From Castanea sativa (Eukaryota > Streptophyta > Magnoliopsida > Fagales > Fagaceae), in assembly GCF_040712315.1 (NCBI RefSeq), contig NC_134015.1, positions 53,359,464-53,423,463 of the forward strand: a stretch of 64,000 nucleotides of DNA. Reading direction: 5' to 3'. The notes under the pieces are model-generated. The model had not been told where the DNA came from. It made no database searches and saw nothing but the letters and a program-made list of their open reading frames with translations. Shown one piece after another: positions 1-11,400 of this stretch. The stretch's first letter is position 1, and the number at the start of each line of letters is the position of its first letter. The translations under genes and the position numbers were made by a program.

Positions 1-1594
1 TTACATTAGTTAGTTTACATAATACCCATGTTTTAAATTACACAAGAAATATAAAAAATAAAAATAAAAATTTGCATACCAAACACCAAAAAACATTCTC
101 AAGCTCATTTTCAAGGTCGTTACCAAACACTGGAAAATGATATAATTTTCTAGAAAATACTCTTTGAAAAATGAACCATTTTCCAGAAAATGTTGATGCT
201 GAAACAAACAGAGCATAATATTACATTTTATAGACTCAGAATTAGAAAGCATTAATCCCAATTGTTTGGTTGAAACACGTTTTGACAATAAGAGGGTTGA
301 GGAAGTTGTGCCTTGTGCTTAGTTAGGAGGAGTTGATGTGAACTAATTCTCATTATTTTTGTCATGGACAGCACGTAAAGGAATACATGCTTGTAATAAA
401 TCATTTATACTGAATATGCAACAATACAAAAAGATCCACAACTTGGAATCACCACTTTCCATATTGCCATCCACCACATTGCCAAAACTTTAATTAAAGA
501 ATTCAATTCTAAAATTTGAACCGAAAATCTCAGCTCTTAACTCATCCCAATCGCCCCCTTGAAAAGCGATTCCTGCAAAACTTGACAAACATGGGGATGG
601 TGAATTGGCAATTTAAGAATTTATGTATTATTTTTTTTTCATTTTCATGTAAGCAAGCAATGAATGTTGAAGGAAGACATCCACTTGGAAACTTTCATCC
701 GAAGCATACTTGCCCTCAGATTGAAGCCAAATACTCTAAATAGGTACACTTTATCAAAAGCTACACCCTTCCATTGTTGGCTTGTCTATAATATGAAAAT
801 CAAACTTGTTACTTCATTGATGTGAAAAATGTTATATATAATAATCAAAAGTGAGGTTTTAAAGTGATTTACTAACCAGAAATATATGGTTTTAAATCAT
901 ATTACCAAATAGGCACTAATCCTTAATGTAAAAAGGATTAATTCCTGTTTCAGATAAAGTTTAACAATGCTCTCGGATGCCCATTTAGACCGGCTATCAT
1001 AACAAGAAAGTCAAATAATTTGTTGCATCTTTTGCTGTACCAAAAAGGTCGAATAATTAGTCTCACAAAAGGAATATATAAGTTTGAGAAGAGAGATCAC
1101 ATCAGACATCATACTAAGAAACCTGCAATGGCCAGTAGTTAACAGTTGAGGCAAAACTTTGTGAGATATAACAGGGTTAGTGGCATGTTAATAATAAATA
1201 AAAAAAGTTGTGACACATTTGACATTATGAGCATAAACAGCATGATTGCAGGCTATCTCCAAGATATGGCATTTAATAATCTTGAGAGTGACAACCCATC
1301 GAGTACTTGGGCTAATAATTGCCATAGTTCTTGATGGGATGTATCGCGGCCATTGAATCGATGTAGGAGTAATTGTAACGTATTAGGCTAGTCTCCATTG
1401 ATGAGATAATTGAGCTTAAATATGTCAATTCAACTGTCTGTTAATTTGACAATATATTGCATCATTTTACTTAACTCAAATGTTGTTTTAATATAAAATA
1501 AAAATAAAAAAAATTAAAATAAAAGTGGGATACGTGTAATAACTCACCAAGAGCCCAAAATCACTGGGCCAAAACTCACCCATAAAAAAGTTAA
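1..1594. other. Intergenic DNA, no gene seen
   Basis: AT-rich sequence without a convincing coding region. The short open frames here have no recognisable domain, and I find no exon series around them. Between about 95 and 215 there is a stretch with repeated GGAAAAT / ATTTTCC words in both orientations, which looks like the eroded end of a small inverted-repeat element, but I could not fix its borders. Confidence 0.5.
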
Positions 1595-1732
1595 GGGTCG
1601 TTTGATAATATTGTTCTAATAATGTTGTTTGTATTTTTAAAAATATATATAGATAAAAAAATATATGAAAAAACGTGTAATATTGTTCAAAAATTAAAAA
1701 CATATGTTTAAATACATGTACCAAACAGACTC
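1595..1732. mobile_element. Tourist-like MITE, 138 bp
   Basis: The left end reads GGGTCGTTTGATAA and the right end, reverse-complemented, reads GAGTCTGTTTGGTAC, so the termini are imperfect inverted repeats. The element is flanked by TAA on both sides (1592-1594 and 1733-1735). A 3-bp TWA target duplication with a G-rich terminus and a GTTTGG word is typical of PIF/Harbinger-derived MITEs. It has no coding capacity. Confidence 0.65.
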
Positions 1733-2029
1733 TAAAAATGTGTGTCTCTTATAGTTATATTTACCCAATGGAGCCCAAAATTTCTGGGCTCTGGTCCCTA
1801 ACATATGATTTTTTTTAAAATGTGTTTATTTATTTATTAATAGATAAAAGCATAATTGTATTTAAGATAAATAAGATCTTAAAATCATATACTATATAAT
1901 AAAAGTGAGCTTTAATGTTGAGTTTGCGTCAAGTGGCGACACTAAATTGCAGAATTTTTTTAGATTTTAAAAAGAAAAAATTTACATAAAAAAAAGTCTA
2001 ATGCACCTTAAATTGCCGCAATATTTATA

Positions 2030-3560
2030 TGATATTTTAAAAAATAGATATAATTTTTTTCTTATATTATTCTCCTATAATTTCTAAATTGATAAAAATC
2101 TTAATTTAATTACAATCCAAATTCTTTTCTCCATTTATTTCTTCTTAATTTCCATTTTCATCTAATCCTTTTTTTTCATTTAAATTATATTACTACACTT
2201 ATTAGCCCCAATTTTTTGGATTAAAAAATAAAAAAGCAACGTGATATACGATTGAGTTAACTTGATTATTTTTCATACCTCCACAAATTAAGTTTGAATC
2301 CAAGAGAAATTGAGTTGAACTAAAACTATTTAAGAATGCTAAAATCAATCAATAAAAAAACCAAATTACTATACGTAAAAAAAAATAGATATAATTTGTT
2401 TTTTTCTTATATTATTCTCCTATAATTTTTAAGTTGATAAAAATCTTAATTTAATTACAATACAAATTCTTTTCCTCATCTATATCTTCTTAATTTGATT
2501 ACCATCCAAAATCTTCATCTTCATCTAATCCTTTTTTTTCATTTAAATTATATTACTACACCTATTATTTTTCAAAACTCCACAAATCAAGTTTAAATCC
2601 AAGAGAAATTGAGTTGAACTAAAACTATTTAAGAATGCTAAATCAATCAATAGAAAAACCAAATTACTACACGAAAAAAAAATAGTAACGTGATATTTGA
2701 TTGAGTTAACATGATTCTTTTCACACCTCCACAAATTAAGCTTGAATCCAAGAGAAATTGAGTTTAACTAAAACTATTTAAGAATGCTAAAATCAATCAA
2801 TAAACAAAAAAAAAATCAAATTACTACACGTAAAAAAGAAAATTAAAAAAAAACAGCATGATATTCGATTGAGTTAATGTGATTATTTTTCACACTTCCA
2901 CAAACTTAAGTGAAGAACTGCAGAAGGAATGATTTGGCTTTTTTTAGTGAGAATAGCTATCTTCTTCTTTTTTCTTTTTTCTTTTTTTGTGTTTCTATTT
3001 TTCTATTAACGTAGTTCAATTATTACTTAAATTCTATGACTTTTTAAAAATATTTTACATAATGCAATTCATCTTAATTATTGATGTATTATTTGATTTG
3101 GTGTTCTTAATTGATTGTGCATATTATTTCCTCACTTATGGCAATATCAAAATGGCTAGACACGAATGTCAATATTAAAATGGCTAGACACAAGTAATTT
3201 ATACATAAACTTTTACATTTACATTGCAATACAATTTTTTTTTTCTCATTATGAACTTTTATTTATCTATTTTTGAAATTATTTTGATTGTTGTGCCCTA
3301 GAAGGTTTAGATACCCACAGGTAATTTATATGTAAACTTTTACATTTACATTGCAATAAAATTATTGTTTTCTCTTTATGTACTTTTATTTATCTATTTT
3401 TGAAATTATTTTGATTGTGGTACCCTAGAAGGTTCAGGTGTTATATGTAAACTTTTACATTTACATTGCAATAAAATTATTGTTTTCTCTTTATGTACTT
3501 TTATTTATCTATTTTTGAAATTATTTTGATTGTGGTACCCTAGAAGGTTCAGGTGCTTAT
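2030..3560. repeat. Direct repeats inside the Helitron
   Basis: A block starting with CACAAATTAAGTTTGAATCC and running through TTGAGTTGAACTAAAACTA appears near 2282, 2581 and 2731. A second block, containing CTTATATTATTCTCCTATAA, appears near 2060 and 2405. From about 3190 to 3560 a third unit of roughly 120 bp, marked by AACTTTTACATTTACATTGC and a trailing CCTAGAAGGTT, is present about three times. Copies differ by scattered substitutions and small gaps. Internal tandem repeats of this sort are common in non-autonomous Helitrons. Confidence 0.7.
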
Positions 3561-3858
3561 ATATATATATATATAATTTGTGGAATTTTATTTCGGTCAA
3601 AATTTTATCATTGAATCTATTTGAGATAGAACTCACCTACCATATGAAATTAGAAGATTTATGCGAGAAAAGCTATCTTTTTTTTTTTTTAGTATCTATT
3701 TTTCTATTAAGGTAGTTCAATTACTGCTTAAATTATATGATTTTTTTTTTCAAATTTTAGATAATGCAATTCATCTTGATTATTGATATTATTTTTTGAT
3801 TTGGTGTTCTTAATTGATTAAATACTTACATTTTTGTAATTTATGGAATTTGTTTCTA

Positions 3859-3861
<3 letters not shown>

Positions 3862-3920
<59 letters not shown>
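3862..3920. repeat. (AT)n microsatellite
   Basis: About 29 uninterrupted AT units within the Helitron, followed 75 bp later by a (CA)n tract at 3993-4017. The long open frames that cross both tracts are made of repeated Ile-Tyr and Thr-His and are not genes. Confidence 0.95.
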
Positions 3921-3922
<2 letters not shown>

Positions 3923-5257
3923 AAATTTGTATATAATTAGCACTCCTGCTACTATACATGTTAGCAAGTATTATCGAAAGATTTTTAAGTGCCACACACA
4001 CACACACACACACACACGCACATATAATTAAATTACAATTTTACTACTAAGAGCTTAAAACTTGCCATAATTTTTAAAAATATTTTATAATATCTTTTTT
4101 TGCAAAAAAAAAAAAAAAACTTACATAATATACATTTTACATGTAACTTAATTTTTAAAAATATTTTTACTATTTTTTATTCGCTATTAGATTTGATTAT
4201 ATTATCAAAAAAATTATATTTTAAAATTTATATATAATTTTTTTAATTAAGTCATGCATCGCACGGGCATAATACTAGTTTTACATAAATCAAGCTTAAA
4301 AATTAACCAACTTATAAGCTTATACGAAACATGTCGATATCTGGTGAGGGTTCTAGACTCTAGTAACACCGATTTCTAAAATAATATAAAAAAATAAAAA
4401 ATAAAAGACTCTAGTAACACCATACCACAAGTGACTAAAATCCAAAACATATTATTTACAAAATAAGAAAGTCTATGACACATATTTTGGCATTTCATAG
4501 CTCATTGATGTGTTAAGTTATGATTGATGTACAAATGTATAGCAATAATTAATTCAGGTGAAAGTTTTGATAGATCAATCACAATCTATTATTCTCAACA
4601 AAAAAAAAATCACAATCTATGATTTTTTATGTAAACAATTGAAAAGTGTGTTAATGGTGTAATTGTAAATAATTTAAATCTAGATTTAAAATTATTTATA
4701 ATAAAAAAAAAAAGGAAAACTGGCTATTTTCTTTAAGAAATACTAAAAAGTAAAAACTACTCAATTTTCAAAATCTTTTCTATATCTTCTTTTAGGTAAC
4801 AAACTGTGATTGGGCTATCAAAACAGCATTACTTTCATATGAGTATCCTACTATTATCATTGAGTATAACATGTGTTTGAGTTAACTCTTTTCTTGTATT
4901 AACTTGTTTGTTTACTTATAATATTTTAAAATATTGTTTTGTTATTGATACAATTAGATCATTATAAACCTTGAGCAAATAACAAATAAACATTTCAATA
5001 GAAATTTAATTGAAACACACATTGATTCTCTTTTTGAGTATGAGAGACAATCGATATGAGTATAATTTTTTTTATTAATTAGGGAACTACAATTAATACC
5101 ATTTTCAATGTACACCAATCACATACTACCATGTCATGTGTGAAAGATGTATATAAACTCATTAAAATATATATAGACTTAAAATGATATCTTGGTGTTT
5201 TGGTTAATTATTCAACACCATACTTACGAGACATCGCGAAAACCTTATAAATTATTA

Positions 5258-8030
5258 ACTTTGAATCTTCAAATTTACGACAAGTTCTTCAAGTCCATTG
5301 AAGCAACCAATCAGACGTCCTCAATAACACATCACACACACACACACACACACATAACTTCAAAAGAATTAAACTGCAAAACCTTATGAACCTTTAGTAT
5401 CAAGGGAGTCATTTTTGTACTAGATGTCGTACCGGTTTAACCAATAAAATGATATATTTCGGTACCAGTTGTTGATGCTCATTTTGACAAAAAAGCCCAA
5501 TAATAGGAAGAAGCCCAACAATATGGGAGGAAAAGAGTTAGTAAATGGGCCAAGTGGCAGGAATAATGGATCATGGGCCTAGAAAATAGTAAATGAGCCT
5601 TAAAGGAAGCAAGCAAGCCTAAAGGAGCCCAGAGAAGAAGTAGTAAACCCATGAGCATTATGAGAAATATAAAACAGGCAAGAATGGGCCAAAGAGGCCC
5701 GAAGTAATGAATTAAGTGAGTAAGGGGTTGATGAAAAGCTCATAGACCCCAAAGATGAAGGATATGGTAATTTAGGCCGAGGAAGCCCAAAAGACTTAGT
5801 AAAGGCCCATGGGAATAAAGAATCAGAATGGACCAAGGATGCCCAAGGAAAGGGAATGGGCCGAGGATGCCCAAAAGGATGAAATGGGCCGAGGAAGTCC
5901 AGAAGCAATGGAATGGGCCAAGGAAGCCCAAAGTAGCACGAATACTAGCTCAATGATACCGCTAGGCCACTAGAATTAAGCAAAGGGAAAGCATACAGCA
6001 GGCCCAAAAGAGGCCTAGCAAGCATGGGCCAAACAATGACGCATCAGGAATGACCGAATGGTGTGGCAAAAGTACCAATAGACTCGCTAAAGGGATAAAG
6101 AATGAATTAGAGAAAGAAAATCCCACAATCAAGTAAGGCCCAGCCTAGGAAGGAAGGTAGTTATAAAGAACAAAGACTCAGAGACCCATTCACACCACAA
6201 GAAGTCAAGAATAAGTAACAAAATGCACAGACAAGCCTTCAGGTCATGGCAAACGCATGAGCAGCAGATAAGCAATGGACACACAAGGAAGTGGAGCACA
6301 CACAAGGTTCAGGCATCGCCAACTTGGTCCCAGTCAATACAGGAGTGGTAGGCCATGGACCAGAGGTAAGAGAGGGTATGGTCTGGCAATGGGGAGAAGG
6401 GGAGAGTTTATTCTGGGGTTCTCGCTCAAACTCTTTTGGGGAAAATGTCCTGCTGGGATGACATATCACTCAAAAAAGGGAAAAATGAGTTGGAATTACT
6501 AAGTGCATGCCATGAGGGATAGTGAGAGAGAATGCCCACCCCTATCCGGATGGGAATGCCATGGTGGACAAGCAAAAAAAAATAAGACTCTTTGTCTAGT
6601 AATGGGATGTGGCATGGCTAGCACAAGTAAGTGGTGCTGATTGAGTAGCTGACAAACCAAAGGGTGATCTAGAAGGACACCCACACCCAGACAAAAACGA
6701 TTAAGGGGTAAAATAGTAAAAACCTATCACAGCAGGCAGTATAAAAGGAGCCTCTGCCGTGCACAGTGAGGCATTAAGGAACACGGAACAAGAGAGTAAA
6801 AATAAAGCAGAAATCTTAGAAAGAAAGAAGAAAAAAAAACAAAGCGTAGGCAAGAATGTGGTAGCAAGCATACACCAATAGACTAATCCCTTCTCTCTCT
6901 CTCTAAAAGCCTACCCTTTAGTGAGGATTAAGGAATTTGAGCACGAGTCATTTAGGCCTATTCTCTCAAAGCGAGTAATTTCCGTGGCAAGATCTTTCCA
7001 TAAGGTTACCCACATTGAAGAAGTGGTTCCCTTCTTGGACTTAACTCCGTAAGGCAACCAAGCACGATAGACTAACCATCCTTTCTTTCATTTTATTGAT
7101 TAAGCATTGGTGTTATTTCCCTTTATTTATCATTACCGTCATATTAATATTATATTTATATCGCTGCACTGCTTCTTCCTTATTTCACTCAATATTCCAT
7201 GTTTTCTGGCTGATTGCAAACATACTTCCTTTTATTGTTGTTATATTACACTTACCTGCCATAATTTTCTTGTAACAGTTTTATCTACCATAAGCGAGTG
7301 ATCAAGGTTCCAGCAAAAAGGGGCTTTAGTTTGCACACAAGCTGATTTGAGGCAAGTTGTGATCAGGCCAGTCTCGGCGAAATGTTGTCACTTCGATACC
7401 GGTATATATACTGGTACGGTATATACTGACTAGTATGGTATCAATTGCCTTGTTTAGTATAATAGCAAACTTGGAATCTTCGATTTTATGGCAAGTTCTT
7501 CAAGTTCATTAAGTTGACCAATCAAGCAACCTCGATGACACATCATACATAACTTAAAAAGAATTAAATCGCAAAACCTTACGAAACCCGTAGTATGATA
7601 GAAAACTTGGAATTTGCGAATTTATGGCAAGTCTTTCAAATCCACTGAATCAACCAATCGGGCGTCCTTAGTGACACATCACACGCACACGCATAACTTA
7701 AAAAGGATTAAATTGCGAAACCTTATGAACTTATAGTACAATGAATAACTTAGAATCTTTGAATTTACAGCAAGTTCATCAAATCCAACAAGCCAACCAA
7801 TCGGCCGTCCTCTATGATGCATCACACACACACACACACACACATAACTCAAAAAGAATTAAACCGCACAAACTTATAGAACCAGTAGTATAATGAATAT
7901 CTTGGAATCTCCGAATTTACGGCAACTTCTTCAAGTCCATCCACCCGACCAATAGGGCGTCCTCGATAACTTTTCACACACAAATACATGACTCAAAAAA
8001 AGAATTTTAACTTCGAAACGTGTAAAAAAA
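5258..8030. repeat. Tandem array, unit about 140-150 bp, split by an LTR
   Basis: One unit at about 5258-5403 is followed, after a 2-kb interruption, by about four more between 7455 and 8030. Each unit contains a CTTGGAATCT-like start, a TTTACGGCAAGTTCTTCAAG-like core, a CAACCAAT word, a GACACATCACACACAC-type CA microsatellite and an AAAAGAATTAAA stretch. The copies start near 7455, 7592, 7736 and 7888, giving spacings of about 137, 144 and 152 bp. The last copy is the most diverged and ends just before the CUL3 leader, so the array is effectively promoter-proximal DNA of CUL3. Confidence 0.75.
5470..7390 (+). mobile_element. Probable solo LTR of a retrotransposon, about 1.9 kb
   Basis: The stretch begins TGTTGATGC and ends TGTTGTCA, that is TG...CA. 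It is purine-rich with many GGCCCA/AAGCCCA words, has a TATA box (TATAAAAG at 6740-6747) followed by a plausible transcript start, and shows no gag or pol frame. It sits inside the tandem array above. I find no exact 5-bp target duplication: the flanks are CCAGT and CTTCG, although TTCGGTACC on the left resembles TTCGATACC on the right. The borders are therefore estimates. An LTR fragment of a larger element is possible. Confidence 0.5.
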
Positions 8031-8033
8031 GTC

Positions 8034-8474
8034 TCAAAAGAAACGTTTCTATATACATACACACATAAAACAAACCAAAACTTGTGAACAAATCCACCTT
8101 CATCCTCTCTCTCTATATGTATAAAGTTATAAACCAAAAGGCAAACTCTCCTCCATTGCTTCCCATAACCTCCTTTCACCTCCAAATTTATAAAACCCTG
8201 AATTCCATAATTTATTTCATTTCCCTCCAACAATTAAAACAAAAACTCTTCCGGTAAATTCCCGGTTTCCAGTTTCCCCAAAAATCCCGCTTCTCATCGA
8301 TCTGACAAAAAAAATTTTAAACCCAGGAAAAGGAAAAGGAAAAGGAATTCACGGATTTTGGATTCCATGAATTCGAATTCCGGTTCCGATTCATAAAACA
8401 AAGGAAAAATCGGAGTTTTTCGTTTTTTTCCTGTTTCGGATTTTTTTTTTTTTTTTTTGGGGGATTTTGAAAAG
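8034..8474 (+). promoter_or_regulatory. CUL3 promoter-proximal region and 5' leader
   Basis: A pyrimidine tract with CTCTCTCTCT precedes TATGTATAAAG at about 8117-8125, the best TATA-like element upstream of the CUL3 start. Downstream come a run of AGGAAAAGGAAAAGG at about 8325-8345 and a T17 tract just before the start codon. The start of transcription is inferred from spacing only. Confidence 0.45.
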
Positions 8475-11400
8475 ATGAGTAATCAGAAGAAGAGGAATTT
8501 TCAGATAGAGGCGTTCAAGCATCGGGTTGTGGTGGATCCGAAATACGCAGAGAAGACATGGAACATTCTAGAACATGCAATCCACGAGATTTACAATCAC
8601 AATGCTAGTGGCCTTAGCTTCGAAGAGCTTTACAGGTTTTTCAAAAAATTTCGATTCGATTCAATTCAATTCTATGCTGCTTTTTATTATTAGGTTTATT
8701 TGAGAATAGTTTGATTTCAATTTTTGTTTGGGAATTGAATAGTTTGATTTTAGGTTAGCTTGTTAGATTGATTTCTAATTGAGGGAAAAAAATTACGTGA
8801 GGTTAATAAATACCATTTAATGTGACTGTGTTTTAATTAAATTTGTACTAATTTTTAACCAAATGATTAAATGTTGTTTAAATGAGACTTAATTTTGAAC
8901 TTAGGTAAAACTTGTTGTAAAAGGAATTTTGGCCATTTTTTTTTTTTTTGATAAGTAAGAATGATATATAGATAAGTAAGAATGATATATATGCGAAAGG
9001 TTACTCTATGCCTGAAAAAACACAGAGCAACCTAGGAGATACAAGAAGAAGAAAAAAAAGAGAAACAAAGACAACAAGTAAATTACTAAAGGAAAAGGGA
9101 ACAAAGAAAAGAAGGGAGGGAATCACTAGATGTGAGTCCCCACGCGCAAGACCAATCAAAGAGAGTTTCACTAAAAAAAACAAGTAACTGATCACTAGAA
9201 CTATCCAAATCCTCAAAAGTCCTCCGGTTTCGCTCCTTCCAAATACACCAAAGGATGCACAGCGGGACTAAATTCCAGATCTGAGAAGAATGCTTCCCCA
9301 GAGAGGAAACGTTTTCAATTAAGAAAGTAACAGAGAATATGGAATGGAAGAAAAGAATACGTGTGGCTAACTCTGACTAATCTGTTGAGAATCTGTAGCT
9401 AACGTCCACAAAAAAAATTTAGGAATAAGGATTTGTTGTTGTTTATATTGTGCTTAGGGTTGTTTGGTTGGTTATATTTTTTAATTAGATTTTTTTTATT
9501 CTTGAGAACTTAGGATTCCTCAACTAGGTTTTTGAATGCTTAAGAAATTTAAAATTTCAATGTTTCACTATGTCCTAAGAGGTCCTTTCTCGTTTAAATC
9601 CTCTAATTCCCTCTAATTTATTTGATTTCGTGTGGTTTTCTAAGAAAATTAGATTTTTTAAAGGCCACATATCGTACAACAACAATGACCAAGCCTTAGT
9701 CTCAAATTTTGGGTTGGCTATGGATCGGCAACAAATTAGTCTAGGGTCAACCACAAGTATACTTTTCCACCATTTTAATTCTATCCCAAACCATACTCTT
9801 TGTTACTTCCTTAATTGATGAGTTTTTTTTTACTGCTTCTATTAATATTACTAGCTTGTAACTTGTGCTTATGCACGAAACCTTCAATTATAGTGGTACT
9901 ATTGATGTAAGCATGGGTTATTAAACATATAGGATGCATAAGCTCAAATTAAAGGAATTTATAATAAGCTTCCACCTCTTGCAGTCTAAACCATAGATTA
10001 GTTGCAATTTTGCATATTTATGTCTATGTGTGCATGCATTTTTGGGGGGGTGGTGGGGTTGCACTCAAGACAGCTTGATCTAAATCTCTAGGTTCCATCA
10101 TACCATCAAAAGAATGGCCATAGAAGAAGGTTAGGCCACCTCTTGGAGTTGAGATATATAAACTCTACCAGATAGCTTATAGCTTATATCTTCATCAAAT
10201 GATCTCATGGTAAGAGCCAAGAAATGTTAGAGGAACTGATTCAGTATAGTGTTCAAGAAGGTGAAACTTGGTCCTACATCAAATTCCTCTATGACTGAAA
10301 GTGATTGTATCCGAGACCCAAGTTGTTATCCCTTGTGTGCATAATACACACGGATATTTCTGCCATCCAACACCTGAAGAGGGTCATCAAACATAAGTTT
10401 AGTTATTCACATTATTTTTTATTTAAGATTAGGCGCTTAACAGGGCTATTCGTAAGAAAAAGATAATAATATCATGCCAAAGTTAATTTACCTGACCATC
10501 CATTTCTTTAGAGCTGTGGTGACCGTAGTTTTAGAAGTGAACCGCACAAACCCATGCCCTTTTGATCTCCTACTAATGTGGTCATGTATAATTTTAATTG
10601 CCAAATATGACAGCATAATACCCTCAAGTAAATCTAAGGTCATCTAAACCTAAAATTATAAGTTACAACCTAAATAATCTACTACCACATTACCTTCAAT
10701 TATCTCACCACGTCGTCCAAAAGCATCCTTTAGAACAGCTTTATCAGTATCAGAAGAAAGTCTTATAATCAAAAACACAACAAATAGATAGAGTCTATCT
10801 CTATGACAGCAATGTTGGAAATGTTTTTCTAGGATGTCCATGCTGGGTCCTTTCAGCCACTATTATCACTAAAATGCTAACATAAGAGAAACAGCTATGA
10901 ACAGATATAACATTAGATAACTTGATAAATAATTGAGACCAAAGCTTCATATATCATATGATATGACTGAATTGAACTACGCTCATAATATGACCAAGTA
11001 TGAAAGTTAATTTGAAAAGAAAAAAAAAAAAAAAAAAAAAACTTGTGGGGCAGGAGGTTATAACCACTCTATGAAATCAATACATCTTTAGCAAGACCTA
11101 ATGACCAAGCATTTAGTCAAGCATGTAGAGGACACTTCAATTCACCCAAATAAATAAGTGGAGCACAATCCGATATGCCAAGATTATGAAGCTAAAGAAA
11201 AAATAGCTTATATTCAAATCTTGAAATAAGAAGAAGAAAAGGACAGCATCACATAGGATGTTTTTCAATCTTGTGATCTCTTGGAAAAGAATTAGGTTGA
11301 GATTAATTTGGCATCACATATTTATGCACTGAGAACTCAACTGGTTGAACTTATGCCTGCAAATCCATTTTGCAACGTAAACTTGTGTCCAAGGATGATA

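Larger units (their letters stand above)
1885..4278 (+). mobile_element. Non-autonomous Helitron, about 2.4 kb
   Basis: The left end begins TCATATACTATATAATAAAA directly after an A. The right end carries a GC-richer motif, ATGCATCGCACGGGC (about 4253-4267), and closes with CTAG at 4275-4278 followed by T. A 5' TC end, a 3' CTRR end, an imperfect subterminal hairpin and insertion between A and T are Helitron hallmarks. The hairpin is weak: TCATGC can pair with GCACGG with one mismatch and one wobble. No Rep/helicase frame is visible, so it would depend on a partner element. The interior is made of diverged direct repeats and microsatellites, listed separately. Confidence 0.65.

Noticed and set aside
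3810..4031. Open frames of 62-67 codons on both strands across the TA and CA tracts
   Set aside because: They encode only Ile-Tyr and Thr-His repeats from microsatellites inside the Helitron.
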